Shown: piece after piece, positions 1-8,821 of the stretch
Layout of the letters: each line of letters opens with the position of its first letter
Numbering within the stretch: position 1 is the first letter of the stretch
Origin: an uncultured Acidobacteriaceae bacterium
GTDB taxonomy: Bacteria; Acidobacteriota; Terriglobia; Terriglobales; Acidobacteriaceae
Direction of reading: 5' to 3'
NCBI GenBank assembly: GCA_903911925.1
Contig: CAIWFH010000042.1
Span: forward strand, 1-64,000
DNA: 64,000 nt
The notes under the pieces: generated by a model
Told to the model about the DNA's origin: nothing
Database searches by the model: none
Seen by the model: only the letters and a program-made list of their open reading frames with translations
Made by a program: the position numbers and the translations under genes

Positions 1-14
1 CCTGGGCCACCCAG
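1..14 (+). repeat. Right end of a palindromic element cut by the window edge
   Basis: The first bases read CCTGGGCCACCCAG, which matches the distal arm and 3' flank of the GGTCTC/GAGACC stem-loop family found elsewhere in the window, most closely the recG copy, which also has CCACCCA instead of GCACCCA. The left arm lies outside the window. Confidence 0.6.
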
Positions 15-79
15 CATTCGTTGCAGGTTTGGCCTGCTCGCGAAGAGCATGGGGAAGCACTGAGGCCAAAGGAGCGGCA

Positions 80-2482
80 ATGGCGTTGAAGATCAAGCTG
101 GCAATGCCCACCGGAAAGTATCCATGGGCTACGTTGCTGCTGCGCGGGGCACTGCTCTCGGCTGCAGCCGTGGCGCTGGTGGTCCTGGTGATGGGCTCCT
201 GGTACTACATCAAGTACGGTCGCATTGTGGACGAGCGGCTGAAGCAACCCATTTTTGCCAACACCGCAAAGATATTTGCCGCGCCGCGCGAAGTGCGCCC
301 GGGACAGAAGCTCAGCGTCAGGCTCATCGCCAACGAATTGCACGAGGCTGGATACTCTCTCGACGGCGCCTCGGAAATGGCGCCGCTTGGCACCTACAGC
401 GAAGCCGGTCAGGCTATCACTGTGCGGCCCGGGCCGCAGTCGTACCACTCGCAGGACAGTGCGGTGATTCACATCGGCTCGGGCGTAGTGCAGTCCATTA
501 CCGACGATCATGGGCAGGCCCTGTCAAGCTACGAACTGGAGCCGCTGCTGATTACCGGCCTGAGTGAGGACGCAAACCGCACCAAGCGCCGCCTGATTAC
601 CTACGACGAAATTCCGCAGAACCTTGTGCAGGCAGTGCTGGGCATTGAAGACCGGCGCTTCTTTGAGCACAGCGGGGTGAACTACTGGCGGCTGATCTCG
701 GCAGGCATCCAGGATATTTTTACCGGCCACAAGAAGCAGGGCGGCTCTACGCTGACCATGCAACTGTCGCGCGGTTTCTTCCTTACGCCGGAGAAAACAT
801 GGAAGCGCAAGCTGATTGAGATTATCATCACCTTCCAGCTTGAACACCGCTTTACAAAGAAGCAGATCTTCGAGATGTATGCCAACCAGATCAACCTGGG
901 CCAGCGCGGCAGCTTCTCGATCGACGGTTTTGGCGAAGCCTCGCAAGCCTACTTTGGCAAGGACCTGCCGCATCTCACCCTGGCCGAATGCGCCATGCTG
1001 GCCGGAATGATTCAGCGGCCAAATTATTTTTCGCCCTTCCGCCATGCGGACCGGGCCATCGAACGGCGCAACCTGGTGCTGGATTCAATGGTGGAAACCG
1101 GGGCCATCACCAAAGATGAGGCCGAACACGCAAAGGCCGAGTCGCTGCATCTGTCGCCCGGCAGCGTGGACGCCAGCGAGGCGCCGTATTTTGTCGACCT
1201 GGTGCACGAACAACTGATGCAGAAGCTGGGCGAGCGCGACTTCAACCGCGAAGGGCTGCGCATCTACACCTCGCTCGACCCGGACTTGCAGCGCGAAGCA
1301 ACGGCAGTGGTAGAGTCCACGATTCACGTAGTCGATGAGCAGGTTGACAAGCTGCATGCGCGCGACAGAAAGCTGGGAGTCGCCTACATCTATCCGCAGG
1401 TGGCGCTAGTGGCGCTCAATCCCCACACGGGACAAGTGCTTGCGTTGGTGGGCGGGCGCAGCTATGGCGCCTCGCAGGTAAATCACGCAGTTGCGCATCG
1501 GCCTACAGGTTCCATTTTCAAACCTTTTGTTTACGCGTCGGCATTCCAAACCACTGCTGAAGGCACCATGCTGACGGGGCAAACCAAACTGTTTTCGCCG
1601 TTGACCATGCTCAGCGATGAGCAGACCACATATGGCGCGGGCACGGAGTACGAATACACCCCGCGCAACATGCACGGCGAGTATCACGAGGAAGTCACGG
1701 CTCGCTTCGCGCTGATGCGTTCGCTGAACAACGCCACCATCAGCCTGGGGTCGATGGTAGGCTTCGATCGCGTTGCGGCGCTGGCCCGCGATTCGGGTAT
1801 CAAGAGCGCGCGCGGCACTCCGTCGGTGGCCATTGGTTCCTACGACGCGGAACCGCTGGAGATGGCGGGCGCTTACACCGTGTTTGCCAACAGCGGACTG
1901 CACCTCGACCCATGGCTGCTGGCCAGCGCACGCACTCCCGAAGGCGACGTGATTGCCGACTACACGCCGACATCCAAACAAGTGCTGGACCCGCGCATTG
2001 CTTACCTGACCCTGAACATGATGGAGCACGTGCTGAGCAGCGATGTCACCGGCTCCGGAACCGGCGCGGGTGTGCGCAACATGGGATTCCACGCCCCTGC
2101 CGCGGGCAAGACCGGTACCAGCCACGACGCATGGTTCGCCGGCTTCACCACTAATCTGCTGTGCGTGGTGTGGGTGGGCAACGACGACTACACCGACATC
2201 AAGATTGAAGGCGCGCATGCCGCAGCGCCGATCTGGGCGGAGTTCATGAAGCGCGCGGTGGAGTTGCCACAATACTCCGACACCAACGCATTTTCGGCGC
2301 CGGAAGGCGTGGAGATTGTGAAGATCGACAAGAACAGCAACCTTCTGAGCGACGAAACCTGCCCTGAAAGTTTCGAGGCGGCGTTTCTGGCCGGGACCGC
2401 GCCGATGGAAACCTGCGACCACCCTGCCGAGCATCGCAACCTGCTGCAAAAGCTCTTTGGGACGGGCAAACCGTCGAATTGA
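80..2482 (+). CDS. mrcB: Class A penicillin-binding protein (PBP1b-like transglycosylase/transpeptidase)
   Basis: Bifunctional peptidoglycan synthase, 800 aa, anchored in the inner membrane and working in the periplasm. One membrane segment lies near residues 18-42. The GT51 transglycosylase domain shows EDRRFFEH and QGGSTLTMQL. The transpeptidase domain shows the active-site serine in SIFK (residues 478-481), SLNNA as the SxN motif, and KTGT (677-680). The reading frame is open from a TTG at 29, but ATG 80 is preceded by AAAGGAG at good spacing, and its product starts with a normal short basic cytoplasmic tail. The gene stands alone, with a palindromic repeat on each side. The symbol is by family resemblance; several class A paralogues may exist in the genome. 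Confidence 0.93.
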   Translation: MALKIKLAMPTGKYPWATLLLRGALLSAAAVALVVLVMGSWYYIKYGRIVDERLKQPIFANTAKIFAAPREVRPGQKLSVRLIANELHEAGYSLDGASEMAPLGTYSEAGQAITVRPGPQSYHSQDSAVIHIGSGVVQSITDDHGQALSSYELEPLLITGLSEDANRTKRRLITYDEIPQNLVQAVLGIEDRRFFEHSGVNYWRLISAGIQDIFTGHKKQGGSTLTMQLSRGFFLTPEKTWKRKLIEIIITFQLEHRFTKKQIFEMYANQINLGQRGSFSIDGFGEASQAYFGKDLPHLTLAECAMLAGMIQRPNYFSPFRHADRAIERRNLVLDSMVETGAITKDEAEHAKAESLHLSPGSVDASEAPYFVDLVHEQLMQKLGERDFNREGLRIYTSLDPDLQREATAVVESTIHVVDEQVDKLHARDRKLGVAYIYPQVALVALNPHTGQVLALVGGRSYGASQVNHAVAHRPTGSIFKPFVYASAFQTTAEGTMLTGQTKLFSPLTMLSDEQTTYGAGTEYEYTPRNMHGEYHEEVTARFALMRSLNNATISLGSMVGFDRVAALARDSGIKSARGTPSVAIGSYDAEPLEMAGAYTVFANSGLHLDPWLLASARTPEGDVIADYTPTSKQVLDPRIAYLTLNMMEHVLSSDVTGSGTGAGVRNMGFHAPAAGKTGTSHDAWFAGFTTNLLCVVWVGNDDYTDIKIEGAHAAAPIWAEFMKRAVELPQYSDTNAFSAPEGVEIVKIDKNSNLLSDETCPESFEAAFLAGTAPMETCDHPAEHRNLLQKLFGTGKPSN

Positions 2483-2521
2483 TTCGACCAACGGCGTAGT
2501 ACTGTGAAGGCTTAGATTTGC

Positions 2522-2560
2522 GGTCTCCCAGGTCTCAGAATCGAGACCTGGGGCACCCAG
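2522..2560 (+). repeat. Palindromic element, intergenic copy
   Basis: GGTCT, then arm CCCAGGTCTC (2527-2536), spacer AGAATC, arm GAGACCTGGG (2543-2552), then GCACCCAG. The 10-bp arms are perfect. It lies between the convergent mrcB and nei genes, 40 nt after the mrcB stop, where it could also act as a structured 3' end, although there is no T-run after it. Confidence 0.9.
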
Positions 2561-2598
2561 CCTCACGGGCACGACTACGAAATCGCCCGGTCACGGAA

Positions 2599-3456
2599 TT
2601 AGCCGTCTACATCGGTTCCGTCAGGCATGGGCTGGCATTGCGGGCACCAGAACGTAACGCGGGCATCGGGGCCCTGGACGCGCATGCGGATGAGTTTTCC
2701 GCAGCGGCGGCAAGGCTCTCCGCGGCGGCCATAGGCCCACAGGCTCTCACTGAAATCGGATTCATGCGTGGTGCGGCGCATGCGGCCGCCGTAGGTGACA
2801 ATCGTGTCGCCCGAGTCTTCAAGGACGTTGGCGGCAATCAGCTTTTGCGAAACCGCGATAAGGGCGCCCGCCTGGCCGAGATTGAGGTCGGCGACTTTGC
2901 AGAATGGGTTGATGCCGGCGACGAAACAGATTTCCGACTTGAAGACATTGCCCACGCCGGCCAGCACTTCCTGATGCAACAGCACGTCCGCAATCTCCTC
3001 GTTGCCATGTGCCAACACGCGAATCGCTGCTGCCGCCGCATCAAACTCCGCACTGAGCACGTCGTTTGCCGGGCGCGGGATTCTCGCGTCGCGGGCAAGC
3101 GACAGCGCAGTGTGCATCTGCGCAACGGGCACCTTGAAGCCCACCGCGATGTAGTGGCTGTTCTCAATCACGATGCGCATGTTGAAGCGGGGCTGCTGCC
3201 AGCGCTCGCCTGGGCGATAGATGTGCCAACTGCCGTTCATGAGCAAATGAGTCGCCAGCGTGGCGCCGCCGGAAAAGTGAATCAGGAGCCACTTACCGCG
3301 CGATTCGATGCGGTCAACTGTCTGGCCGGCAAGCGGCGTGTCGTCGTTGAAACGCGTAAGCAGAGGGTACGTCGAGCGGAATCCAATAATGGGTTTGCCG
3401 ATGAGGGCGCGGCCCAATGCGCGCGCGGTGCGGAAGATGGTGTCGCCTTCGGGCAT
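2599..3456 (-). CDS. nei: Endonuclease VIII / formamidopyrimidine-DNA glycosylase family (Nei2-like)
   Basis: DNA glycosylase/AP lyase for oxidised bases, 285 aa. The mature N-terminus is PEGDTIFRTA, whose proline is the family's Schiff-base nucleophile followed by the catalytic glutamate. This fixes the start at ATG 3456 rather than the longer frame upstream. The C-terminal zinc finger is visible as CRRCGK followed by CPQC. PEGDTI with a THLLMNGSW segment is more like actinobacterial Nei2 than classical MutM. Its start is only 4 nt after the stop of lhr, so the two are almost certainly co-transcribed and translationally coupled, a neighbourhood also known from mycobacteria (lhr-nei2). Confidence 0.9.
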   Translation of the reverse strand: MPEGDTIFRTARALGRALIGKPIIGFRSTYPLLTRFNDDTPLAGQTVDRIESRGKWLLIHFSGGATLATHLLMNGSWHIYRPGERWQQPRFNMRIVIENSHYIAVGFKVPVAQMHTALSLARDARIPRPANDVLSAEFDAAAAAIRVLAHGNEEIADVLLHQEVLAGVGNVFKSEICFVAGINPFCKVADLNLGQAGALIAVSQKLIAANVLEDSGDTIVTYGGRMRRTTHESDFSESLWAYGRRGEPCRRCGKLIRMRVQGPDARVTFWCPQCQPMPDGTDVDG

Positions 3457-3460
3457 GGGG

Positions 3461-6400
3461 CTACTGCACCTCGCCGCTGTGCGATTGGTGCGAGTGCGCC
3501 CCGACGGGCAGAAGAATCCGCCGCACGTGCATGCCGAGAGGGCCGGGCTGGAAGCCTGCATCCATCAGGAAAGTTGCCATGGGATGCGCGGAGACCGGCT
3601 GGCCATTGATGGTGGTGATAAGCATGCCCTGGTGGGTTGAGGCGCGCATGCGCTGCTGGCCGCGGGCGCAGAGAAAGTGGGCAAGGCCTGAGGCGACTTG
3701 CGACCGCTCCGGCTCTTCGACGGGCAGAAAGACGAGCAGGTTGGGATTGCCGCGGCGGAGCCACGCCACCAGTTGGCCGTTGCGGAGGATCACTTCGGCA
3801 TAGGCGGCGCGGGTGAGGAGACGTGGCGCGGACTCCGAGTCCTCTTCCGCTACAGGCAAGTCGGGCCAGCGCAGAACCGAGCCATAGGGGTTGGCTGGAT
3901 CGGTGGCGGCCAACTGCACAAACTCCGGTTTCTCCTGCGGCGGCTCGCGGCGCAATTGGCGAAGCAGGTCAACGGCGGCAGGGAGCGCGAACTGGGTTGC
4001 GCCGAGGCCGGCTACAAAATAGCCGCGGCGAATGCGGCCGCTTTCTTCAAGAGCCTTGAGGACGTCATAGACGGCGCTGAATCCACCGGGGACATTCTCC
4101 GCCGCGACCGACTCGCGCATGAGCACGCCGTAGCGGTTGAGAAGTTGCAGGGCGAGGGCGTGGCTCGCCTCCGTCGCTGTCGGTCCATCGTCACTCCCCT
4201 TTTCTGCGCGCAAAGGCAGCAGCGACCAGCGGCCTTGTGCGGTGGGCGGCGTGGTGCGGCGGCTGCGGAAGACGCTTCCGGTTTGCAGGCGGCGCGGGGT
4301 GCGCGTGCTGTCTGGCTTAGCGGTATAGGCACGCAACGCGTGCAGGGAGTCATTGGTGACGAGGCCGCGCCAGACCAGGCTCCACAATGCGTCGATGGTT
4401 TCGCCGGGATAGCCCGCACCGGCGGCCTGGTGAAGCGGATCGAAGAAGCTGGCTCCGGTGGACTCGAGTACGGAAATCAACTTCTCTTCGCGCTCGGTGA
4501 GCGGCTCCGCCTGCGGCCGGCGCTGCGCCAGCAGAGGAAGCTTGTCGGCCAGAAACAGTGCGATGCGGCCGTCGCGCTCGCCCAGCGGTTCGACGCCGGC
4601 CCAGGCCACTTCGCCGGCGGCGATGAGCGTGTCAAGCCCGGCAGGCGCGTACTCCGCAATGCGCGCTGGAAGGATCGACGTCTCAACCAGCGAGGCCACG
4701 AGCGGCGCGCCTTGCAGGCTCTCGACTGTGTCAAGCAGCGCGTCGAGACTTGTACCGCGGCGGGGAGCCAGCAGGCCCTGCCAATGCGTGAGAAACCGCG
4801 CCAGGGTGTGCTGCTCCACCGGTTCGACTTCGCGGCGAAGTTTTGCGAGAGATTTGCGGCGAATCTGGCGCAGGATTTCGCCGTCACACCACTCCTGATG
4901 GAGACCGCCGGGACGGAAGCCGCCTTCGAGTATGCGGCCCTCATGGGCGAGACTGCGCAGCGCCGTCTCCACCGTTTCGGAGTCCAGTGCGAAACGGCCG
5001 GCAGCCTCGCGCAAGGTAAACGGCCCGTGAGTGCGCGCGTAGCGGCGAATCAGTTCCAGCACCGGCTGCGCCACAGGCCCAAGCAGGGCTGCGGCCAGGC
5101 CGGGAGGAAGTGGAATCCCCAGCGCGTCGCGATAACGCGCAGCATCTTCTGCGGCAATCAGACGCCGCTCGCCCGCGATGCGCAGTTCGAGAAGACGGCG
5201 GGAACGAACAAGCCGGTCAATATGTTGCAGCAAATCGGGAGAGGTAACGCGGCGCGCAAGTTCTTCACGGCTGAGATCGCCGAGGCGCAGGCAGAGATCG
5301 TGGATGCCGTCGGCGGAGCGCGCACGATAATTTTCGGCAAGGCATTGCGCGGCGTCTTCAACATCCGCAATGGCGTCGGCGTCGAGCAACTCGCGCAGAT
5401 CGGCCTCGCCAAGCAACTCGCGCAACTGGTCCTGATCGATGGTGAGAGCTTGCGCGCGGCGCTCTGCCAGCGGGGCATCGCCGTCATAGAGGAAGTTGGC
5501 CACATAACTAAACAAGAGCGAGGCGGCAAAGGGCGACGGCGTGCGCGTCTCAACGATATGCACGCGGAGCTTGCGCTGTTCAATTTCCTTGAGGATCTCC
5601 ATCAGGGCCGGCATGTCGAAGACGTCGCGGAGGCACTCGCGATACGCCTCGAGCAGCAGCGGAAACGACGGATAGCGCGCGGCTACTTTCAACAGATCAT
5701 AGGACCGCTTGCGCAACTGCCATAGCGGAGAACGAATATCTGCGCGGCGGCGCGGCAGCAGCAGCGCGCGTCCGGCGGCCTCGCGAAAGCGCCCGGCAAA
5801 CAAAGCGGTTGAACCAAGCTGGCGCAACACCAGTTGCATCACCTCGGCAGATTCGACCAGAAACCAGTCGGGATCGGGAGGCTCATCGGTGTCAGGGAAG
5901 CGCAGTACAAACCCGTCGTCGCCCCACAACGTTTCAACCTCCGGCCCGCCGGCGGCGCGGATGCGCGCCGAGACCGCCATGGCCCAGGGAATATGGATGC
6001 GGCTCCCGAAGGGCGTCAGAACGCAAACACGCCAGTCGCCGAGTTCGTCGCGACAGCGCTCTATAACAATGGTCCGGTCATCGGGGACCTGGACGGTCGC
6101 GGCCTCCTGGTCGGTGAGGAATTGGAGCAGATTTTCAGCAGCGCCGGGGTCGAGGTCATGCTCGGTTACGAGGCGCGTAAGGGCGGCCGGTTTGGGCAAG
6201 GCGCGCAACTCGCGCACGAGCGCACCAATCTTTCTGCCGAACTCGAGCGGGCGGCCGAGACCATCGCCCTTCCAGAAGGGCATTTTGCCGGGTTGGCCGG
6301 GGGCGGGCTCCACCAGAACGCGATCGTGGGTGATTTCGACAATGCGCCAGGTGGATGCGCCGAGGATAAAGGTCTCGTTGGTGTGCGACTCGAAGACCAT

Positions 6401-8449
6401 CTCCTCGTCGAGTTCACCCACGCGGACGGCCTTGCCCTCGCTGTGGGCCAGAAAGACGCCGTAAAGGCCGCGGTCGGGGATGGTTCCAGCATTGAGGATG
6501 GCAAGACGGGCTGCGCCGTCGCGGGCGGTCACTACATTGCGAATGCGGTCCCAAGTGAGGCGGGGCCGCAGTTCGGCGAATTCGTCGGAGGGATATCGGC
6601 CGCTTAGAAGGTCGAGCACACCTTCAAAGGCGGAACGGGTGAGAGCGCCGAAGGGGGCCGCGTGACGGACGAGTTCGAAGAGGGCACCTACGCTGACTTC
6701 GGGATTTGGGTCCTCGGGTTCAGCGTCTGGGCCGTGGTTGAGGGTCGTGGTATCCCGGGTCTCAAAATCGAGACCTGGGGCACCCGGCTTCGTGCGAAGG
6801 GCAGCGCGCTTGAGGACCTTTGCGCGGCGGAGGGGGGTGGCGACGCCGGGCGGATGGGCAATGATCGCCACCAATTGTTGCGCCAACACGTCGAGCGGGT
6901 TGCGCGGGTAACGGGTGGACTCAATCTGGCCCTCATGCATGGCGCGGGTGACGGCGGCGCAGGCCACAAGATCGGCGCGGTACTTGGGAAAGAGAATGCC
7001 CTCGCTGATTGCATCAACATGGTGGCCGGCGCGACCGATGCGCTGCATGCCGCTGGCCACCGAGGGCGGAGCCTCGATTTGAATCACCAGATCGACGGCG
7101 CCCATGTCGATGCCCAACTCCAGCGTTGAGGTAGCGCAGAGAGCGCGAATCTTGCCGGCCTTCAACTGCTCCTCGATGATGAGCCGCTGCGGAGCGGCGA
7201 GCGAGCCATGGTGTGCGCGGGCGATCTCTTCGCCGGCCAGCTCGTTTAATGCTCCAGCCAGGCGCTCGGCCACGCGGCGGCTGTTGACAAAGAGAATGGT
7301 CGAGTTGCGCTCCCGAATAATCTCAAGCAGTCGCGGATGAATCGCGTTCCAGATTGAAACGCGGCGGGGCATCTGCGAGGCGGGGCCGCTGGGCAACTCT
7401 TCCATCTCGGTGAGCCGGGCCATGTCTTCAACCGGGACTTCAATACGGAGCTTGAGTTGCTTGGGATGGCTGGCGTTGACGATAGTGACGGGGCGGTAGC
7501 GAAGGGGGGCTTCAGGCAGGTCGGCCGACCAAACTGCTTCCCGATCACCGGGCGTTGGTTCGTGGTCTCCCATCCTTGCGTCAGAAAGAAGACGCAAGGA
7601 TGGGGCACCGGACTCTTGTGGAAGGTTCGGGTCGGGGCCAGTGGTATCCCAGGTCTCAGATGCGAGACCTGGGGCACCCAGCTCTTTCGCTGAGTCTGGT
7701 ACACGAATGGCTGTGGCCTGCGGAGATTCGACGCCGCCCAGGAACCGCGCCACTTCTTCCAGCGGCCGCTGGGTGGCGGAGAGGCCTATGCGCTGAATGC
7801 GTCGCCCGGTCAGCGCTTCAAGCCGTTCCAGCGAGAGAGCAAGATGGGCGCCGCGCTTGGTGGGGACCAGGGCGTGAATTTCGTCGATGATCACCGTGTC
7901 GACTGTGCGCAAGGCCTCCGATGCCTGCGAGGTCAGCAGCAGGTAGAGTGACTCCGGCGTGGTGATGAGGATTTCGGAGGGGTGGCGCTGGAAGCGGGCG
8001 CGCTCGCGCTGCGGCGTGTCGCCGGTGCGGACGCTGATGAGAGGTTCATGAAACGGCACGCCCATCCGTCGCGCCATGTTGGCCATGCCCGCCAGGGGCG
8101 AGCGGAGGTTGCGCTCGACATCGACGGCCAGCGCCTTGAGAGGGGAAACGTAGACGATGCGGCATCCCCTGGAAGAGGGACGAGGGACTGAGGGACTAGG
8201 GACTGGGCCTTTCCCCGTTTCCGGATGGAGCATCAGGCGGTCGAGGCACCACAGGAAAGCTGTGAGAGTCTTGCCGGTGCCGGTTGGGGCCAGGATGAGA
8301 GCGCTCTCTCCGCGGGCGATGACCGGCCAGCCCATCCGCTGCGGCGCCGTGGGAGCCTCAAAGACAGCCTGAAACCATGCAGCCGTCACCGGGTGGAAGC
8401 TGGCGAAGGGATCGTGCGCCGGGTCCGGGTTGGGCGGGCGGGGAGGCAT
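3461..8449 (-). CDS. lhr: Full-length Lhr-type DEAD/DEAH superfamily 2 helicase with in-frame repeat insertions
   Basis: Giant 1662-aa ATP-dependent 3'-5' helicase of the Lhr family, implicated elsewhere in DNA repair. Walker A is PTGTGKT (55-61), the DEIH box is at 189-192, SAT motif III is near 224, and RIGRAGHHVD is motif VI. The length indicates the Lhr core plus the large C-terminal extension. Three stretches look foreign to the family: residues ~81-93 (low-complexity SPSVPRPSS, from a tandem heptamer-like repeat), ~243-318 (two palindromic elements in tandem), and ~555-570 (one palindromic element). All keep the frame open and sit between conserved helicase blocks, so they are probably surface loops. 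It lies upstream of and coupled to nei. No strong SD is seen before ATG 8449. Confidence 0.93.
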   Translation of the reverse strand: MPPRPPNPDPAHDPFASFHPVTAAWFQAVFEAPTAPQRMGWPVIARGESALILAPTGTGKTLTAFLWCLDRLMLHPETGKGPVPSPSVPRPSSRGCRIVYVSPLKALAVDVERNLRSPLAGMANMARRMGVPFHEPLISVRTGDTPQRERARFQRHPSEILITTPESLYLLLTSQASEALRTVDTVIIDEIHALVPTKRGAHLALSLERLEALTGRRIQRIGLSATQRPLEEVARFLGGVESPQATAIRVPDSAKELGAPGLASETWDTTGPDPNLPQESGAPSLRLLSDARMGDHEPTPGDREAVWSADLPEAPLRYRPVTIVNASHPKQLKLRIEVPVEDMARLTEMEELPSGPASQMPRRVSIWNAIHPRLLEIIRERNSTILFVNSRRVAERLAGALNELAGEEIARAHHGSLAAPQRLIIEEQLKAGKIRALCATSTLELGIDMGAVDLVIQIEAPPSVASGMQRIGRAGHHVDAISEGILFPKYRADLVACAAVTRAMHEGQIESTRYPRNPLDVLAQQLVAIIAHPPGVATPLRRAKVLKRAALRTKPGAPGLDFETRDTTTLNHGPDAEPEDPNPEVSVGALFELVRHAAPFGALTRSAFEGVLDLLSGRYPSDEFAELRPRLTWDRIRNVVTARDGAARLAILNAGTIPDRGLYGVFLAHSEGKAVRVGELDEEMVFESHTNETFILGASTWRIVEITHDRVLVEPAPGQPGKMPFWKGDGLGRPLEFGRKIGALVRELRALPKPAALTRLVTEHDLDPGAAENLLQFLTDQEAATVQVPDDRTIVIERCRDELGDWRVCVLTPFGSRIHIPWAMAVSARIRAAGGPEVETLWGDDGFVLRFPDTDEPPDPDWFLVESAEVMQLVLRQLGSTALFAGRFREAAGRALLLPRRRADIRSPLWQLRKRSYDLLKVAARYPSFPLLLEAYRECLRDVFDMPALMEILKEIEQRKLRVHIVETRTPSPFAASLLFSYVANFLYDGDAPLAERRAQALTIDQDQLRELLGEADLRELLDADAIADVEDAAQCLAENYRARSADGIHDLCLRLGDLSREELARRVTSPDLLQHIDRLVRSRRLLELRIAGERRLIAAEDAARYRDALGIPLPPGLAAALLGPVAQPVLELIRRYARTHGPFTLREAAGRFALDSETVETALRSLAHEGRILEGGFRPGGLHQEWCDGEILRQIRRKSLAKLRREVEPVEQHTLARFLTHWQGLLAPRRGTSLDALLDTVESLQGAPLVASLVETSILPARIAEYAPAGLDTLIAAGEVAWAGVEPLGERDGRIALFLADKLPLLAQRRPQAEPLTEREEKLISVLESTGASFFDPLHQAAGAGYPGETIDALWSLVWRGLVTNDSLHALRAYTAKPDSTRTPRRLQTGSVFRSRRTTPPTAQGRWSLLPLRAEKGSDDGPTATEASHALALQLLNRYGVLMRESVAAENVPGGFSAVYDVLKALEESGRIRRGYFVAGLGATQFALPAAVDLLRQLRREPPQEKPEFVQLAATDPANPYGSVLRWPDLPVAEEDSESAPRLLTRAAYAEVILRNGQLVAWLRRGNPNLLVFLPVEEPERSQVASGLAHFLCARGQQRMRASTHQGMLITTINGQPVSAHPMATFLMDAGFQPGPLGMHVRRILLPVGAHSHQSHSGEVQ
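6749..6787 (+). repeat. Palindromic element inside lhr (copy C)
   Basis: GGTAT, arm CCCGGGTCTC (6754-6763), spacer AAAATC, arm GAGACCTGGG (6770-6779), GCACCCGG. One arm mismatch (CCCGGG vs CCTGGG). The 36-nt core is read on the minus strand as [12 protein letters not shown] within lhr (residues ~555-567). Confidence 0.9.
7564..7609 (+). repeat. Related palindromic element with a different stem inside lhr
   Basis: GGTCT, arm CCCATCCTTGCGTC (7569-7582), loop AGAAAGAA, arm GACGCAAGGATGGG (7591-7604), GCACC. The outer ends are the same as in the GGTCTC family but the inner stem is unrelated, a perfect 14-bp arm. It is 33 nt from the next element (7643) and translated as part of lhr (residues ~280-295). 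Confidence 0.88.
7643..7681 (+). repeat. Palindromic element inside lhr (copy D)
   Basis: GGTAT, arm CCCAGGTCTC (7648-7657), spacer AGATGC, arm GAGACCTGGG (7664-7673), GCACCCAG. Perfect 10-bp arms. Read by lhr as G-A-P-G-L-A-S-E-T-W-D-T (residues ~257-269), in the same reading phase as copy C and as the queA copy. Confidence 0.92.
8175..8207 (+). repeat. Tandem GAGGGACT-type short repeat inside lhr
   Basis: Four imperfect 7-8 nt units (GAGGGAC, GAGGGACT, GAGGGACT, AGGGACT) in a row. In lhr they encode a proline/serine-rich stretch (~81-93) between the GTGKT block and the VYVSPLKAL motif Ia, where other Lhr proteins have only a short linker. Confidence 0.75.
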
Positions 8450-8821
8450 GCGTGTTTTGAGAATAACGCGGCTGGCGGCGAATAGGAAGCGAAAGCGTAG
8501 ATGCCAATGCTAGCCCTAAAAACCTGGGCATCGACGGAGCTTCCCGGCTGGACTCTTCGATTGGATAAAATTCGCAATCTGCCGCATTCTGGCCACCGCT
8601 TTTGGGTCGGAAGTTCGCGATGCGGCCTTCCACGTCCCGGGTCTCAGCACGATCCTAGATCTCGTCGATCTTCGAAGTAGTGTCTTCGTCGCGGAGGGAA
8701 CATCAAAAAGCAGAGCCGGCACGTTCATCCCCGCATCAATCAATCAGCGACCATCCAGGCGAGTCGGAGCTCACCGTGGCCTCAAGCTTCACGCTGCTAC
8801 CATGAACATGCCTGAGGACCC
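8450..8821. other. Divergent intergenic region between lhr and the acyl ligase
   Basis: About 370 nt with no convincing gene; the small frames here have no SD and no recognisable product. It must hold both divergent promoters, though I cannot place confident -35/-10 boxes. A fragment GTCCCGGGTCTCAG at 8634-8647 looks like the left arm of a decayed palindromic element without its partner arm. Confidence 0.5.

Noticed and set aside
1406..2572. 388-codon open frame antisense to mrcB
   Set aside because: It only mirrors the codon pattern of the real gene (GC-rich third positions); composition is Arg/His/Gly-rich and no motif is seen. Part of it runs through the palindromic repeat.
3698..5725. 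675-codon open frame antisense to lhr
   Set aside because: Lies completely inside the intact lhr gene on the other strand, has no SD and an Arg/Gln/Ala-rich composition typical of shadows.
7564..7681. CRISPR-like array in lhr
   Set aside because: Only two hairpins with different stems, no regular repeat-spacer series, no cas genes.
2599..8449. A defence island built on the helicase and nuclease-like genes
   Set aside because: Lhr and Nei are normal repair proteins; no restriction, abortive infection, retron or toxin gene is nearby.
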